Assembly (NCBI RefSeq): GCF_023921225.1
Contig: NZ_CP071527.1
Location: 816,001-880,000 of the forward strand
Direction of reading: 5' to 3'
DNA: 64,000 nt
From: Legionella lytica
Lineage (GTDB): Bacteria; Pseudomonadota; Gammaproteobacteria; Legionellales; Legionellaceae
Below are positions 19,900 through 29,010 of the stretch, piece by piece (position 1 is the first letter of the stretch; each line of letters opens with the position of its first letter). The position numbers and the translations under genes were made by a program. The notes beneath the pieces were generated by a model. That model was not told the origin of the DNA, ran no database searches, and saw only the letters and a program-made list of their open reading frames with translations.

Positions 19900-20061
19900 A
19901 ATACAATTTTACTTTAAAATTACCAATGCGGTTTAATTGCCCAAATTAATTTTATGGGGCAAGTCACTGGCTTGCTTTTTTCTCTTCATGGTCGGCAGGT
20001 TCAGATACCGAGCAGGGGCAAACTTCTTCCTGTATTATCTCATAAAATTCTAAGCTCACTT

Positions 20062-20095
20062 AACCTTGATTACACTGCATGGTGTAATCAAGGTT
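20062..20095. repeat. Perfect 14-base palindrome, likely bidirectional terminator
   Basis: Arms AACCTTGATTACAC and complement around TGCATG, between the convergent yqjK-like and carbonic anhydrase genes. The CCTTGAT arms recur in palindromes at 41354 and 47019. Confidence 0.7.
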
Positions 20096-20101
20096 TTCAG
20101 A

Positions 20102-21157
20102 TTAAGCGTGCTGGTAACTCTTGGTAGATGCCAATTCATCATCATTCGATGGGGGGGGGTGCAGCAGGGTATGCGCTCTATTAATACATACCTTTGCATA
20201 ACCTGAAGAGTTCAATATATTTTTCTGGCAACTTTCTGCCATTCCTAAGGCAACCTCATGACATTTTTCAAGTAATGCCATAAATCGGGGATCATTTTTT
20301 CCTTCACTTTCAATGCATAACTCGCCAAACTCCTGCCACAGCCTATCTATCACCATGGCTTGAATGGCATTCCATATTACATTTTCCCCCTTAAATTTCA
20401 GGAGCTTCATTTGCTCTGCTACTTTACGGTACTCTTCTTCTGTAGAGGGCAATGAATAAGCTTTTGCTTCTTCCTCGATAATGGTGTTCATTTGATTGAG
20501 CACGAGTTCACTATTAAATAGCTTTTCGACGGCTTGTTCATAGGGTAAAAAATGTTGCGTGTTGGGTTCATAAATAAAAAATTCACCTTCTTCAATGTCA
20601 TAATACCAGGCATGAATTTTTAGTTTATTTACTTCCACACGTTCTCTAACAATATCCAGAGTATGTAAGTGTTCTATTTGTAAAAGTATATTTTCTTCAG
20701 TAAGACATTTTAATTTTTGTTTTGAATCATGCTGCTCAGGATGTTTTTCATGTACGCGCTCCAAAGCGGGGAGGGCATAAGCTTCAAGGAATTCGGCAAC
20801 TAATGGTAAACTCTCCGCAAGATTAGGGTTTAATAAGCCTTTCATCGCACCGCAGTCTGAATGCCCACAGACAATAATTTCGCTTACATTGAGTACTTTC
20901 AATGCATATTCAGCTGTTGCTCTTTCCCCTGTAGGGTAAGGTACTTTCGGTGGAAAAATATTTCCTGCATTACGAATAACAAACAGCTCGCCGGCATCTG
21001 CATTGGTGACGTATGAGGGAACTATGCGAGAGTCAGAACACGTGATCAAGAGCGTATCTGGTGATTGTCCCTTGATTAAGGATTGAAATAAGTCACGCTT
21101 TTCAAGAAAACCATTATTTTTAAAATGGCGGATTCCTTTGAGTAGCTTTATGGGCAT
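20102..21157 (-). CDS. Beta-carbonic anhydrase with long C-terminal extension
   Basis: 351 aa. The first ~200 residues are a beta-class carbonic anhydrase: zinc ligands C40, H99 and C102 with D42/R44 (TCSDSR, GHSDCGAMKG). The next ~150 residues are a charged, mostly helical region with no motif I recognise; bacterial beta enzymes are usually 200-230 aa. The extreme C-terminus is encoded through a run of nine C on the coding strand (20151-20159), giving Pro-Pro-Pro, where slippage would change only the last ~20 residues. It follows the FAD oxidase gene by 38 bp, so it is probably the last gene of the cluster. Confidence 0.9.
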   Translation of the reverse strand: MPIKLLKGIRHFKNNGFLEKRDLFQSLIKGQSPDTLLITCSDSRIVPSYVTNADAGELFVIRNAGNIFPPKVPYPTGERATAEYALKVLNVSEIIVCGHSDCGAMKGLLNPNLAESLPLVAEFLEAYALPALERVHEKHPEQHDSKQKLKCLTEENILLQIEHLHTLDIVRERVEVNKLKIHAWYYDIEEGEFFIYEPNTQHFLPYEQAVEKLFNSELVLNQMNTIIEEEAKAYSLPSTEEEYRKVAEQMKLLKFKGENVIWNAIQAMVIDRLWQEFGELCIESEGKNDPRFMALLEKCHEVALGMAESCQKNILNSSGYAKVCINRAHTLLHPPPSNDDELASTKSYQHA

Positions 21158-21195
21158 ATTTTTCTCCAGTTTTTTTCATCAACAAAGATTCCTCC

Positions 21196-22605
21196 TTAAG
21201 ATAGATTAATTTCCTTTATTTTTGAACACTTATTAAATAAATAAGAACTTAAAATATGCAAAGGGTCATACTGTTTTTTTAACTCAAGCCATTCGGAGTA
21301 TCGCGCTCCATAATGATTTTTCCAGTAGTCGGGCTTTAGCGATTCCCCTAAATACCCAGAGAGATAACGTTTGCCTCCTAAAGGTAAAAAAAGCGTATCC
21401 AAATGTTTGATAGCTTCTACACAGCTTGGAGTGAATACTTTAGGTAAGCCGGGATTGATAATCATAAAAGAGAAGATGTGCGGTTCTTCAGGAAGCATTA
21501 AGAAGCCCGTTGCTTTACGATTAACGATGGGGATTAAATGGACTAATGATGCATAATGGACGGGTAGGGTATCCAAAATTTCTTCTAATTTATTTAACGG
21601 AAATTTGGGGATAAAACATTCATACCAAGGATGCTCTAACTCCCATTGGCCACTCATTTTCATGATATTTAAACGTGCGTCATGGCGATGTAAATAAGAG
21701 TGAATCGTCTCATCTTGAGTATGGAGAACTTTCCAAGGTTTTAAGGACAATTCATGAAACTCAGGTGCATGATGGTCGTATTCAATTGAGACATGTAATG
21801 CATAAAGCCATTGCGCGAAAGGAGTACGTTCACTTGCTATGAGCTTAGCTCCTTGTATTGCTGGAGTACAAAAGGACTCAACATAATCCGCATAGTTCTG
21901 ACATTGATGTAAATCATGCAGCCAGCTCTCTTTATCCAGATAAGTTAAATAGAATGTTCGTACCGATTTTTTGCATGTTCTTAAGGCAATGCGGGCTTTG
22001 GTAATTACGCCAAAATGACCTTGTCCACCTAAACAGGCTTGCATTAAAGGTGAATGCCTATCTACGTGTACTAATTCGCCATTGGCAAGAATAACTTCCA
22101 ATTCGCGTACATGCGCAATGACACTGCCGTATTTAAATGATGATGCGCCTATTCCTCCAGCGGAAAGCACACCACCAATCGATAAATTGCAGTTATATGG
22201 TAGTACATAAGGAGTCAGTGAGTGAGGCAATGAGTGTTTGAGCAAATCGGCCCAGGTGCAATTTGCTTCCATCCAAATGGAATGATGTTCTGGTTCCTGG
22301 GCTTGATTAAAATGCTTCATGTTAAGGATTAATCCTCCAGGAGCTGCCAGCGATTGCCCATTTTGGCTCATGCCATTACCACGAATAGTGACCGGAAGTT
22401 GATGCTCATGAGCATATTTGAGTAGGGATTGCAGCGCTTCACGTGTTTGCGGCTCGCAGACTGCGGCAGGTTGGGAGTGCACCAACCCGCCGAAATCGCG
22501 GCCGAAAGGAACCAGCGCCTGCTCATTACTTAGAATGTTTTGTTCTGGCTTTTTTTCCCATTGCATGAGATGTTGGCTGTTCCACTGGTTCACAGTTTGC
22601 GGCAT
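21196..22605 (-). CDS. FAD-linked oxidase (PCMH/VAO type)
   Basis: 469 aa. Residues 30-210 carry a PCMH-type FAD domain (IRGNGMSQNGQSLAAPGG, LSIGGVLSAGGIGASSFKYG, HVRELEVILANGE), similar to cytokinin dehydrogenase and aldonolactone oxidases. The C-terminal half would set the substrate and is not diagnostic. No signal peptide. AGAGGAA sits eight bases before the ATG, which supports a real 80-bp overlap with the end of the upstream gene in another frame. It lies between the heme-oxygenase-fold and carbonic anhydrase genes, suggesting an oxidative small-molecule pathway. Confidence 0.85.
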   Translation of the reverse strand: MPQTVNQWNSQHLMQWEKKPEQNILSNEQALVPFGRDFGGLVHSQPAAVCEPQTREALQSLLKYAHEHQLPVTIRGNGMSQNGQSLAAPGGLILNMKHFNQAQEPEHHSIWMEANCTWADLLKHSLPHSLTPYVLPYNCNLSIGGVLSAGGIGASSFKYGSVIAHVRELEVILANGELVHVDRHSPLMQACLGGQGHFGVITKARIALRTCKKSVRTFYLTYLDKESWLHDLHQCQNYADYVESFCTPAIQGAKLIASERTPFAQWLYALHVSIEYDHHAPEFHELSLKPWKVLHTQDETIHSYLHRHDARLNIMKMSGQWELEHPWYECFIPKFPLNKLEEILDTLPVHYASLVHLIPIVNRKATGFLMLPEEPHIFSFMIINPGLPKVFTPSCVEAIKHLDTLFLPLGGKRYLSGYLGESLKPDYWKNHYGARYSEWLELKKQYDPLHILSSYLFNKCSKIKEINLS

Positions 22606-23320
22606 GTTTTCGGTTCCTCTTTTGAGCTAATTCCAGTTTACGGTTGCATGCAATGACTAATCCATCAAACATTTTAGTAAAGGCATCATAGCAACGATCA
22701 ATCATTTGTAGTGCGTCACGTCTTACGTCGATAGGGATTTTTCTGGAAAATAACTCACGTTCCATTTCGGTCTCAAATAATGCGTGCGCTTTTTCTACTT
22801 CCAGATGTGTCTTGGAAAAATATTTTAAATGTGCCTCCTCGCCGGTTTTTCTCACTTGATCGGAAACTTTTTCAAAAAATACGTGTCCTGAAGATTCAAG
22901 GGTTAAGAGTAGGGCGATGTTCACAATATCATTTTTAGCATGGAATACTTCGGCAACAAGTGCATAGGCCGCATCACGCGTAGAGCGAGTGTCTCGACTG
23001 TAGAGCCAGCTAACTCCATTTTTATTACAGGCCTTATTAATGCTGGTTGTTCCCATATATTTTTTATCTTGTAAGAACCAACGATCATGGCCTGCGTCTT
23101 CGTGCCGATGATGGCGTGCTATTTTTTTGAGGTAGGGATCGGTTACTCGTTCCTCATTGATGCGTAAAATATCTTGGAAGGTCATAGTCCAAAAAGTTAA
23201 TTCTGGGACAAAATAGCTGATTTCCTCGAGGCTATTTAATTGCTCTAAAAGATTAAAAAACGGATGTTTTTTAAATTCACTTTGTTTTGAATCAATATAA
23301 TCTTGAATAAGTCGCATCAT
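22526..23320 (-). CDS. Heme-oxygenase-like fold (HDO-type) putative di-iron enzyme
   Basis: 264 aa, all-helical in composition. Candidate metal ligands fall in patterns seen in the heme-oxygenase-like di-iron oxidase/oxygenase family: HRHEDAGHD (E74, H78), LESSGH (E142, H146) and LEVEKAH (E174/E176, H179). Such enzymes oxidise amino-acid-like or fatty substrates using O2. The last 30 residues are basic and are encoded in the overlap with the FAD oxidase gene. It lies 23 bp after the kynurenine-monooxygenase-like gene. Fold assignment is by motif pattern only. Confidence 0.65.
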   Translation of the reverse strand: MMRLIQDYIDSKQSEFKKHPFFNLLEQLNSLEEISYFVPELTFWTMTFQDILRINEERVTDPYLKKIARHHRHEDAGHDRWFLQDKKYMGTTSINKACNKNGVSWLYSRDTRSTRDAAYALVAEVFHAKNDIVNIALLLTLESSGHVFFEKVSDQVRKTGEEAHLKYFSKTHLEVEKAHALFETEMERELFSRKIPIDVRRDALQMIDRCYDAFTKMFDGLVIACNRKLELAQKRNRKHAANCEPVEQPTSHAMGKKARTKHSK

Positions 23321-23343
23321 CTCTCCCTGTTTTTTTACGTGCT

Positions 23344-24696
23344 CTAATTCATTGAATGTGCCAAGTTCTTGTCATGTTGATGGATGAGTTTGTCTACTTG
23401 CTCCCAATCAATAGCTTCAAGGCTGGTTACTTTTTCGCAAATTTGATTTAAAAACGCGGTTTGTTTTGCGCCAATTTTTAGTGCTTCTGCATACGGTGTA
23501 TTACTAAACATAACCAGTACGTGTTTGGAAATGTACTGTCGGGGGTAACGTTGCATGAGCAATTGTTCTACTTGTTTTTTTAAGTTAAATTGAGAATCAC
23601 GAATGTTGGTTTGAATTTCCTGGAAGTTATCCATAGACATTTGTGCCACCGCATCCGTATTTGGTTTTCTGGATTGATAAAAGGCGGGCATTACTTGGGT
23701 CCAATCATCCTGATATTTATCCAACAACATATTTAAAATACGACAATCCTCAAAAGCGCTATTCATGCCTTGGCCGAAAAAGGGAACAACGCCATGTGCC
23801 GCATCACCAAGTAACAGGCAGTGATCTTGATAATGCCATGAGTCACATTGAATGGTGCTCATGTTGCCTGTTGGGTGTTCGGTAAACTCATGCAGTAAAT
23901 TAGGCATGACCTCATAGGCGTCAGAAAATTCTTCCTTAAAAAAGGCATTAATTTTTACTTCATTTTCTAATTCAGCAAAGCTATTTTTTCCTTCATAGGG
24001 TAAGAATAAGGAGCCTGTAATGGAATGATCGCGATTAGGATTACCCAATAATAAAAAGGCATTCCTAGGCCATAGGTGTAAATATTCATGTGCAAATTCT
24101 TGCTGGCCTGGAGCGCCAATGGATAATTCCTTATAGCCGTATGATAAAAAAGTTCGGGTTGCCTTGATCAAACCGCGAGTACTTAATTGCTCGCGCACGC
24201 AAGAATTAACGCCATCGGCACCTATTAAATATTGGTAGGGAAAACTTAAGAGCTCATCATGATGGGTTTTAAAATGCATGACTTTCTTTTCAAGATCAAG
24301 ATGAGATAATTTGCTATTAAAGCTAAAACGTACATTAGGATATTTTTCTGCTTCATTCAGTAGGAGTTTATTTAATTCATTACGTTCAACGGCATTAATG
24401 TATTCTTCATGGTGACGGCCAAAGGATTGGTATTTAATTTGCCCTTGAGTATCATGAATTGCTCGAGCCCGCATAGGGACCATCAACTGTTCTACTTCCG
24501 GCATAATATCGACCCCGGCAAGACCTGTAATTCCCCGGCAAGATAAGGCAAGATTTATGGAGCGTCCATCATGGCTTTGGTTTAATCGGAGATCGGGTCT
24601 TGCATCAAAGACATGGAGTTTGTATCCACGTTTTGCTAGGTAGAGTGCAAGTAGAGTTCCGCATAAACCAGCTCCAATAATGCTTATCTCCTTCAT
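23344..24696 (-). CDS. kmo: Kynurenine 3-monooxygenase family flavoprotein
   Basis: 450 aa, KMO length. N-terminal FAD motif GAGLCG (8-13), the family signature GRSINLALSCRG, GADGVNS, and the second FAD motif LLLGDAAHGVVPFFGQGMNSAFED. The C-terminal helix region is present. KMO hydroxylates L-kynurenine to 3-hydroxykynurenine using NADPH and O2. No other kynurenine-pathway gene (TDO, formamidase, kynureninase) is near; instead two further oxidases and a carbonic anhydrase follow, so the real substrate may be kynurenine or a related aryl amine. Confidence 0.88.
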   Translation of the reverse strand: MKEISIIGAGLCGTLLALYLAKRGYKLHVFDARPDLRLNQSHDGRSINLALSCRGITGLAGVDIMPEVEQLMVPMRARAIHDTQGQIKYQSFGRHHEEYINAVERNELNKLLLNEAEKYPNVRFSFNSKLSHLDLEKKVMHFKTHHDELLSFPYQYLIGADGVNSCVREQLSTRGLIKATRTFLSYGYKELSIGAPGQQEFAHEYLHLWPRNAFLLLGNPNRDHSITGSLFLPYEGKNSFAELENEVKINAFFKEEFSDAYEVMPNLLHEFTEHPTGNMSTIQCDSWHYQDHCLLLGDAAHGVVPFFGQGMNSAFEDCRILNMLLDKYQDDWTQVMPAFYQSRKPNTDAVAQMSMDNFQEIQTNIRDSQFNLKKQVEQLLMQRYPRQYISKHVLVMFSNTPYAEALKIGAKQTAFLNQICEKVTSLEAIDWEQVDKLIHQHDKNLAHSMN

Positions 24697-24787
24697 TCCT
24701 ATCTCCCTGACTCATGAACTCTATATATAGGTATGGGAGCAAGAATTGTGCCTGCTTGAGGAAATATTGCTGTGGGATAATCGTCTT

Positions 24788-24816
24788 GAATTACCGTGGC
24801 TTGAGCACGGTAATTC
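24788..24816. repeat. Palindrome, ATTACCGTG type
   Basis: Eleven-base perfect arms (GAATTACCGTG) with a seven-base loop, 24 bp downstream of the GGDEF/EAL gene stop. Same arm family as 33989. Confidence 0.6.
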
Positions 24817-24839
24817 GGCTGTCCGTTAGGTGTCGTCGC

Positions 24840-27062
24840 TTACAAATAATCGCTCAAAAACTGCTCCAAATCTTCAGCCTTTTGTGGCGGCGAAAAGTAA
24901 TAACCCTGAGCATAATCACAGCCATGCGTCATAATAAACTCACGCTGTAATTCGGTTTCTACTCCCTCGGCTAAGACTTCGAGATTTAGGCTATGGGATA
25001 AGTTAATAATCGCGCGGGCGATGGCCGCGTCATTTTCTTTATCCACTAACTCGGTAATAAATGAGCGATCAATTTTTAATTTATCCACGGGAAATTGTTT
25101 CAGATAGGCCAAACTGGAATAGCCCGTACCAAAATCATCGATGACCACTTTAATTCCCATATCTTTGAGCGCATACATCGCATCAACTGCATGCTTTATA
25201 TTATCTACCAATAGGCTTTCAGTTAGTTCTAACTCGAGGAATTTAGGCGATAAGCCTGTTTTTTTAAGAATTTTACCAATCATTTCTGGCATTCGTGGCT
25301 GCCGTAATTGTCGGCCAGAAATATTCACCGCCATGGTTAAATGAGAATAGCCTTGTTGATGCCAGCGAACGAGTTGTTTACATGCTTCTTCCATAGCCCA
25401 CAAGCCAATTTCTAAGATCAAACCATTTTCTTCTGCAATGCCGATAAAATCATTTGGAGGGACTGTGCCTAAAATGTGGCTATTCCAACGCAATAACGCT
25501 TCAAAGCCAATCAATTTATTTTCTGATAAATTGATTAAGGGTTGATAGAGCAAATGAAATTCGTTTTTTTGCAGTGAATCACGTAAGGCATTGTTAATTT
25601 GCATGCGATTAACAATTTGTGTATTCATTTCCTTGTCATAATTATGGTAGGTATTACGTCCATTGTCTTTGGCATGATACATCGATAAATCAGCACTTTT
25701 CATCAAGGATTCATAATCATTACCGTCCTTGGGAAAATAGCTAATGCCAATGCTTCCGGTTATTTTTAAATGATGTTCGTCTATTGGAAAGGGCAGTACT
25801 AAGGCGTTGAGTATCTTGTCGGCAATTTGATGTGCTTGTTGCTCCGTATGGATGTCTTGCAATAATATAACAAATTCATCTCCACCTAGACGGCTGACGG
25901 TATCAATATCATTAGTTGCTAGAAGTAATCGGTTTGATACTGCCTGCAAAAGCCGGTCCCCCATGCTATGCCCTAAGGTATCGTTGGTTAATTTGAAATG
26001 ATCCAAATCCAGGAATAAAAAGGCTAACATGGAGCCTTTCTTTTTCGCTTGTAAAATTGCTTGATCAACGCGGTCGATTAAAAGCACTCGGTTCGGTAAT
26101 TCGGTTAGGGAGTCATGTGTTGCTTGTTTGATTAACTGTTCTTCCATCTTTCGGCGTTCAGTCACATCATTGATAAGGCAAATATAGTGTTTCACTTTGT
26201 CAAAAGAATCACGAACTGGGGCTACACTGATTTCGCACCAAAAAACCTCACCATTTTGTTGGTAACTTTCCAGCTCAACTGTTTCTTCACGTAATTCTTT
26301 TATTGCTAAGATAATGCGTTTGTGGTTCACATGTTGGGTTTTATTTGCATGTAAGAAAGTAAGATCCTGGCCTAAAAGCTGTTCTTCGCTATAGCCAGTA
26401 ATACGTTCAATCGCACGCTCACGAATACGCAGCTCATCTTCATGCATTAATTTTTTGGTGATGTCTCTAAAACTATATACGCGTCCGACAATCTCGGCGC
26501 CTACCCGTTGTGGTTGCGTATAACGCTCGAAAATACGCCCGTCTTTAAAATGTAATATGGGTAATTCACCTTGCCAATCGGGGTTTTCATAAAGAAAATT
26601 GACATCGGAAATTAAACCTTCTGGGTTAATTAATTGCTCCAGAATGTATTCGAAACTAATGCTTTCAGTGCCTACCTCTAACATAGAGGTGGGAATACGC
26701 CACATTTCTACGAATTTTTGGTTCCAATCGACAACCTTACCTTGGCCATTGACCATCATGATGCCATCGGCGGTTGACTCAAGTGTGGCACGGAGCAGGG
26801 AGAGTGATTTTTCTAGCTCAATATTTTTTTCAAAAAGGTTAACTGCTTTTATATTAATATTCTCTGAAAGTGGGGCCTGGACTGAGCGTTGAAATTCTGG
26901 TTGAGTATGAAACCATTGTTCTAAAAATGCAGGCAGATTGGGCGTTGGTGAAATCATACCCAGTTCTTCACATACATTTGTAATTGAGGGGATTTTTCCT
27001 TTCTTTTTAACTGAACCTGCCGCTTGCACAACTCTTGTGTAGTCTATTTCTTTTAAAGCCAT
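24840..27062 (-). CDS. PAS-PAS-GGDEF-EAL cyclic-di-GMP protein with KfrA-like N-terminus
   Basis: 740 aa. Residues 1-60 resemble the helix-turn-helix start of KfrA-type proteins (SVKKKGKIPSITNVCEELG). Two PAS domains follow (about 80-310), then GGDEF (RLGGDEF at about 392-398) and EAL (GFEALLRW at about 518, LTES, DDFGTGYSSL, KIDRSFI, EGVET). Both catalytic motifs look intact; the RxxD inhibitory site before GGDEF is absent (ATND instead). It could make and degrade c-di-GMP in response to a PAS-bound signal. No membrane segment. The DNA-binding-like N-terminus is unusual. Confidence 0.92.
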   Translation of the reverse strand: MALKEIDYTRVVQAAGSVKKKGKIPSITNVCEELGMISPTPNLPAFLEQWFHTQPEFQRSVQAPLSENINIKAVNLFEKNIELEKSLSLLRATLESTADGIMMVNGQGKVVDWNQKFVEMWRIPTSMLEVGTESISFEYILEQLINPEGLISDVNFLYENPDWQGELPILHFKDGRIFERYTQPQRVGAEIVGRVYSFRDITKKLMHEDELRIRERAIERITGYSEEQLLGQDLTFLHANKTQHVNHKRIILAIKELREETVELESYQQNGEVFWCEISVAPVRDSFDKVKHYICLINDVTERRKMEEQLIKQATHDSLTELPNRVLLIDRVDQAILQAKKKGSMLAFLFLDLDHFKLTNDTLGHSMGDRLLQAVSNRLLLATNDIDTVSRLGGDEFVILLQDIHTEQQAHQIADKILNALVLPFPIDEHHLKITGSIGISYFPKDGNDYESLMKSADLSMYHAKDNGRNTYHNYDKEMNTQIVNRMQINNALRDSLQKNEFHLLYQPLINLSENKLIGFEALLRWNSHILGTVPPNDFIGIAEENGLILEIGLWAMEEACKQLVRWHQQGYSHLTMAVNISGRQLRQPRMPEMIGKILKKTGLSPKFLELELTESLLVDNIKHAVDAMYALKDMGIKVVIDDFGTGYSSLAYLKQFPVDKLKIDRSFITELVDKENDAAIARAIINLSHSLNLEVLAEGVETELQREFIMTHGCDYAQGYYFSPPQKAEDLEQFLSDYL

Positions 27063-27141
27063 ACGCTATTAACTATCCACCACCGTTAGAAAAATTCAGT
27101 TTAAATCATATACTTCTTAAATAATACAGTTTATAACTTTT

Positions 27142-27667
27142 TTATTCATTAACTCGAGAGTGGAAGTGGATGTTTAATTTGCTCCCTGCAAGGCGTAGTT
27201 TTTCTTGCAGCGCCCCAAGCATACTGGGGGCCTCTTTAATTGAATTGGTCATATTAATTGCTTGTAATGACTTGGGTAATGCCGTAAGCAATTCAAAATT
27301 TTGCTCTAAAGAATAATCATATAAGCGATTATTGCTAAAATCTAAATGGCTGATTGGTAACTGAATCTTAGAGAAAAAATCGAGTAATTGCTGAAAACCT
27401 ATCTCGCTAAATTGATTAAAACTTAAATTGAGTTGGGGAATTTGCACCTTAATGGCATCGGGTATGCTCATCAGGAATTCCATGGCGTATTGAGTTGGTG
27501 GGTGGTAAGGTCTGTCGCACTTAGAGGCTTATCATTGCCAATTAAGAATGGTTTATATTCGGTTTGTTCAGAATGTTTCAGTGGCGTGATTCTGTATTGC
27601 TTCCTTACTGCATACCCACGTACAGCGCTCTGTAATCTTTTGGGCTCTCCTCTTTACTTGTAGTCAT
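27142..27667 (-). pseudogene. Leucine-rich-repeat protein gene broken by two frameshifts
   Basis: Three leftward frames join into one LRR-like protein if two single-base errors are assumed. From ATG 27667 the frame reads MTTSKEESPK; the adjacent frame continues RLQSAVRGYAVRKQYRI, an exact fit to the IQ calmodulin-binding consensus; the third frame, open from 27483, gives LRR phrases (LNLSFNQFSEIG, LDFSNNRLYDYS). One shift lies in an A-run near 27640 and the other at about 27483. Alternatively only the 113-aa frame from ATG 27483 is expressed. Eukaryotic-like LRR effector relic is an inference. Confidence 0.55.
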
Positions 27668-27738
27668 GAGAAGGTCCCTTAAAAATGACGAGTGTATATA
27701 GTTAATTTTAGACTATTTGTTGTTTACGTGGTCTTTTT

Positions 27739-29010
27739 TTAGTCTATTTTGGGGAATTTAATAGTAAAATTGGTGTATTCGCCCAGTTTACCTTGACAGG
27801 CGATGGAACCGCCTGCAGCGTTCATGAGTAGTTTGCAATAGGCTAAACCAATGCCTGTGCCACCCTGTCTTTCAGAATAAAAGGGTTCAAAAATCAGCTT
27901 AGCTTTTTCTGTAGAAATGCCTTTGGCAGTATCCTTAATATGCAGATAATTAAAATTATCCTTTTCTTGTCCTTCTGCCATACTAATTGATACCTCACCT
28001 TTACCTTCTTTTTCAATAAAATCAAAGCTATTGTTCAGTAGGTTCCAGATTAGATTTCTAAAGGCGATTTTTTCAATCCAGATTACAAAATCGCATTCGA
28101 TAAGGAGATCGATGAGTTCATGTTGATTATGTTTAAAAGGATAATCTTCTAAGGCATGTTTTAAGAGTTCATTGATGGAGTAAAACCCAAATTTGCAGGT
28201 ATCAAATTTATCGTGACGGATGTTATTTAATTGCGTACTAATAAGTTGATTTACACTATCAATGCCACGTTCGATTTTCGCAATGCTTTCGTTTAAATTT
28301 TGTTTTACTTCCTTATTACCAGACAGAGTTTCAACTTGTGATTTTTGCATTTTGGCTTGCAGGTAAATACTGGACAACGGTGTACGTAAGTCATGCGCTA
28401 AACTCCCGGCGAGTAAGCGCATGCCTGAAATTTTAGCACTATAAATGAGCTCTCTATCCCGGGCAAAAAGAGCCCCGATGATAATGGCTGCGGTAAAGGT
28501 AATTCCTAAACCAAAAATAGATACATCACCAGGAACATACTTAATTATTTTATCGGCACCATAAACATAGGAGAAATAGGCTAAGCCGCTACCTAAAATA
28601 AGTAATATTAACGAGTCTAAGGCGTTAGTTACCAGGAAGAGGAAAAAGGTTGCAGACATGCAATTCATTAACCACAAGGTTGCGCCATCATTTAATAAGG
28701 TTAGGTAGGTGAAAAAGTAGGGCAGGCAAAAGAGCAAGCTTAGATACCAGAGAAATGGGAGCACTCTTAAGAACTTGGGAGACCAAAATCGGTGCAGCGC
28801 TAATAACGCACAAAGAATGGTCGCGATTAATCTGAGGAAAAATTCCTTATTTACTTGAAAATTTTGTAATTTCCATAAAATTCCAAAAAGGGGGAAGTTG
28901 ATCATCATCACAATACCAAATAAGGTGATTTGATGGCTGGCCTCAATGGTTTTTTCCATCAGATAATTATAAACAGCAAACATTCCTTTTTTGAAAAAAT
29001 ATAATATCAA
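27739..29010 (-). CDS. Cqs/Lqs-type membrane sensor histidine kinase
   Basis: 423 aa. About six membrane helices occupy residues 25-185, then a HisKA box SLAHDLRTPLSS (H206) and a HATPase (NLLNNSFDFI, DTAKGIS, GGTGIGLAYCKLL). The membrane half (FPLFGILWKLQ, WYLSLLFCLPYFFTYLTLLNDG) closely resembles the alpha-hydroxyketone autoinducer sensors CqsS of Vibrio and LqsS/LqsT of Legionella. No receiver domain and no lqsA/cqsA synthase or lqsR in the window, so it looks like an orphan (LqsT-like) kinase. Its start overlaps the stop of the gene before it by 4 bp. Confidence 0.85.
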   Translation of the reverse strand: MILYFFKKGMFAVYNYLMEKTIEASHQITLFGIVMMINFPLFGILWKLQNFQVNKEFFLRLIATILCALLALHRFWSPKFLRVLPFLWYLSLLFCLPYFFTYLTLLNDGATLWLMNCMSATFFLFLVTNALDSLILLILGSGLAYFSYVYGADKIIKYVPGDVSIFGLGITFTAAIIIGALFARDRELIYSAKISGMRLLAGSLAHDLRTPLSSIYLQAKMQKSQVETLSGNKEVKQNLNESIAKIERGIDSVNQLISTQLNNIRHDKFDTCKFGFYSINELLKHALEDYPFKHNQHELIDLLIECDFVIWIEKIAFRNLIWNLLNNSFDFIEKEGKGEVSISMAEGQEKDNFNYLHIKDTAKGISTEKAKLIFEPFYSERQGGTGIGLAYCKLLMNAAGGSIACQGKLGEYTNFTIKFPKID

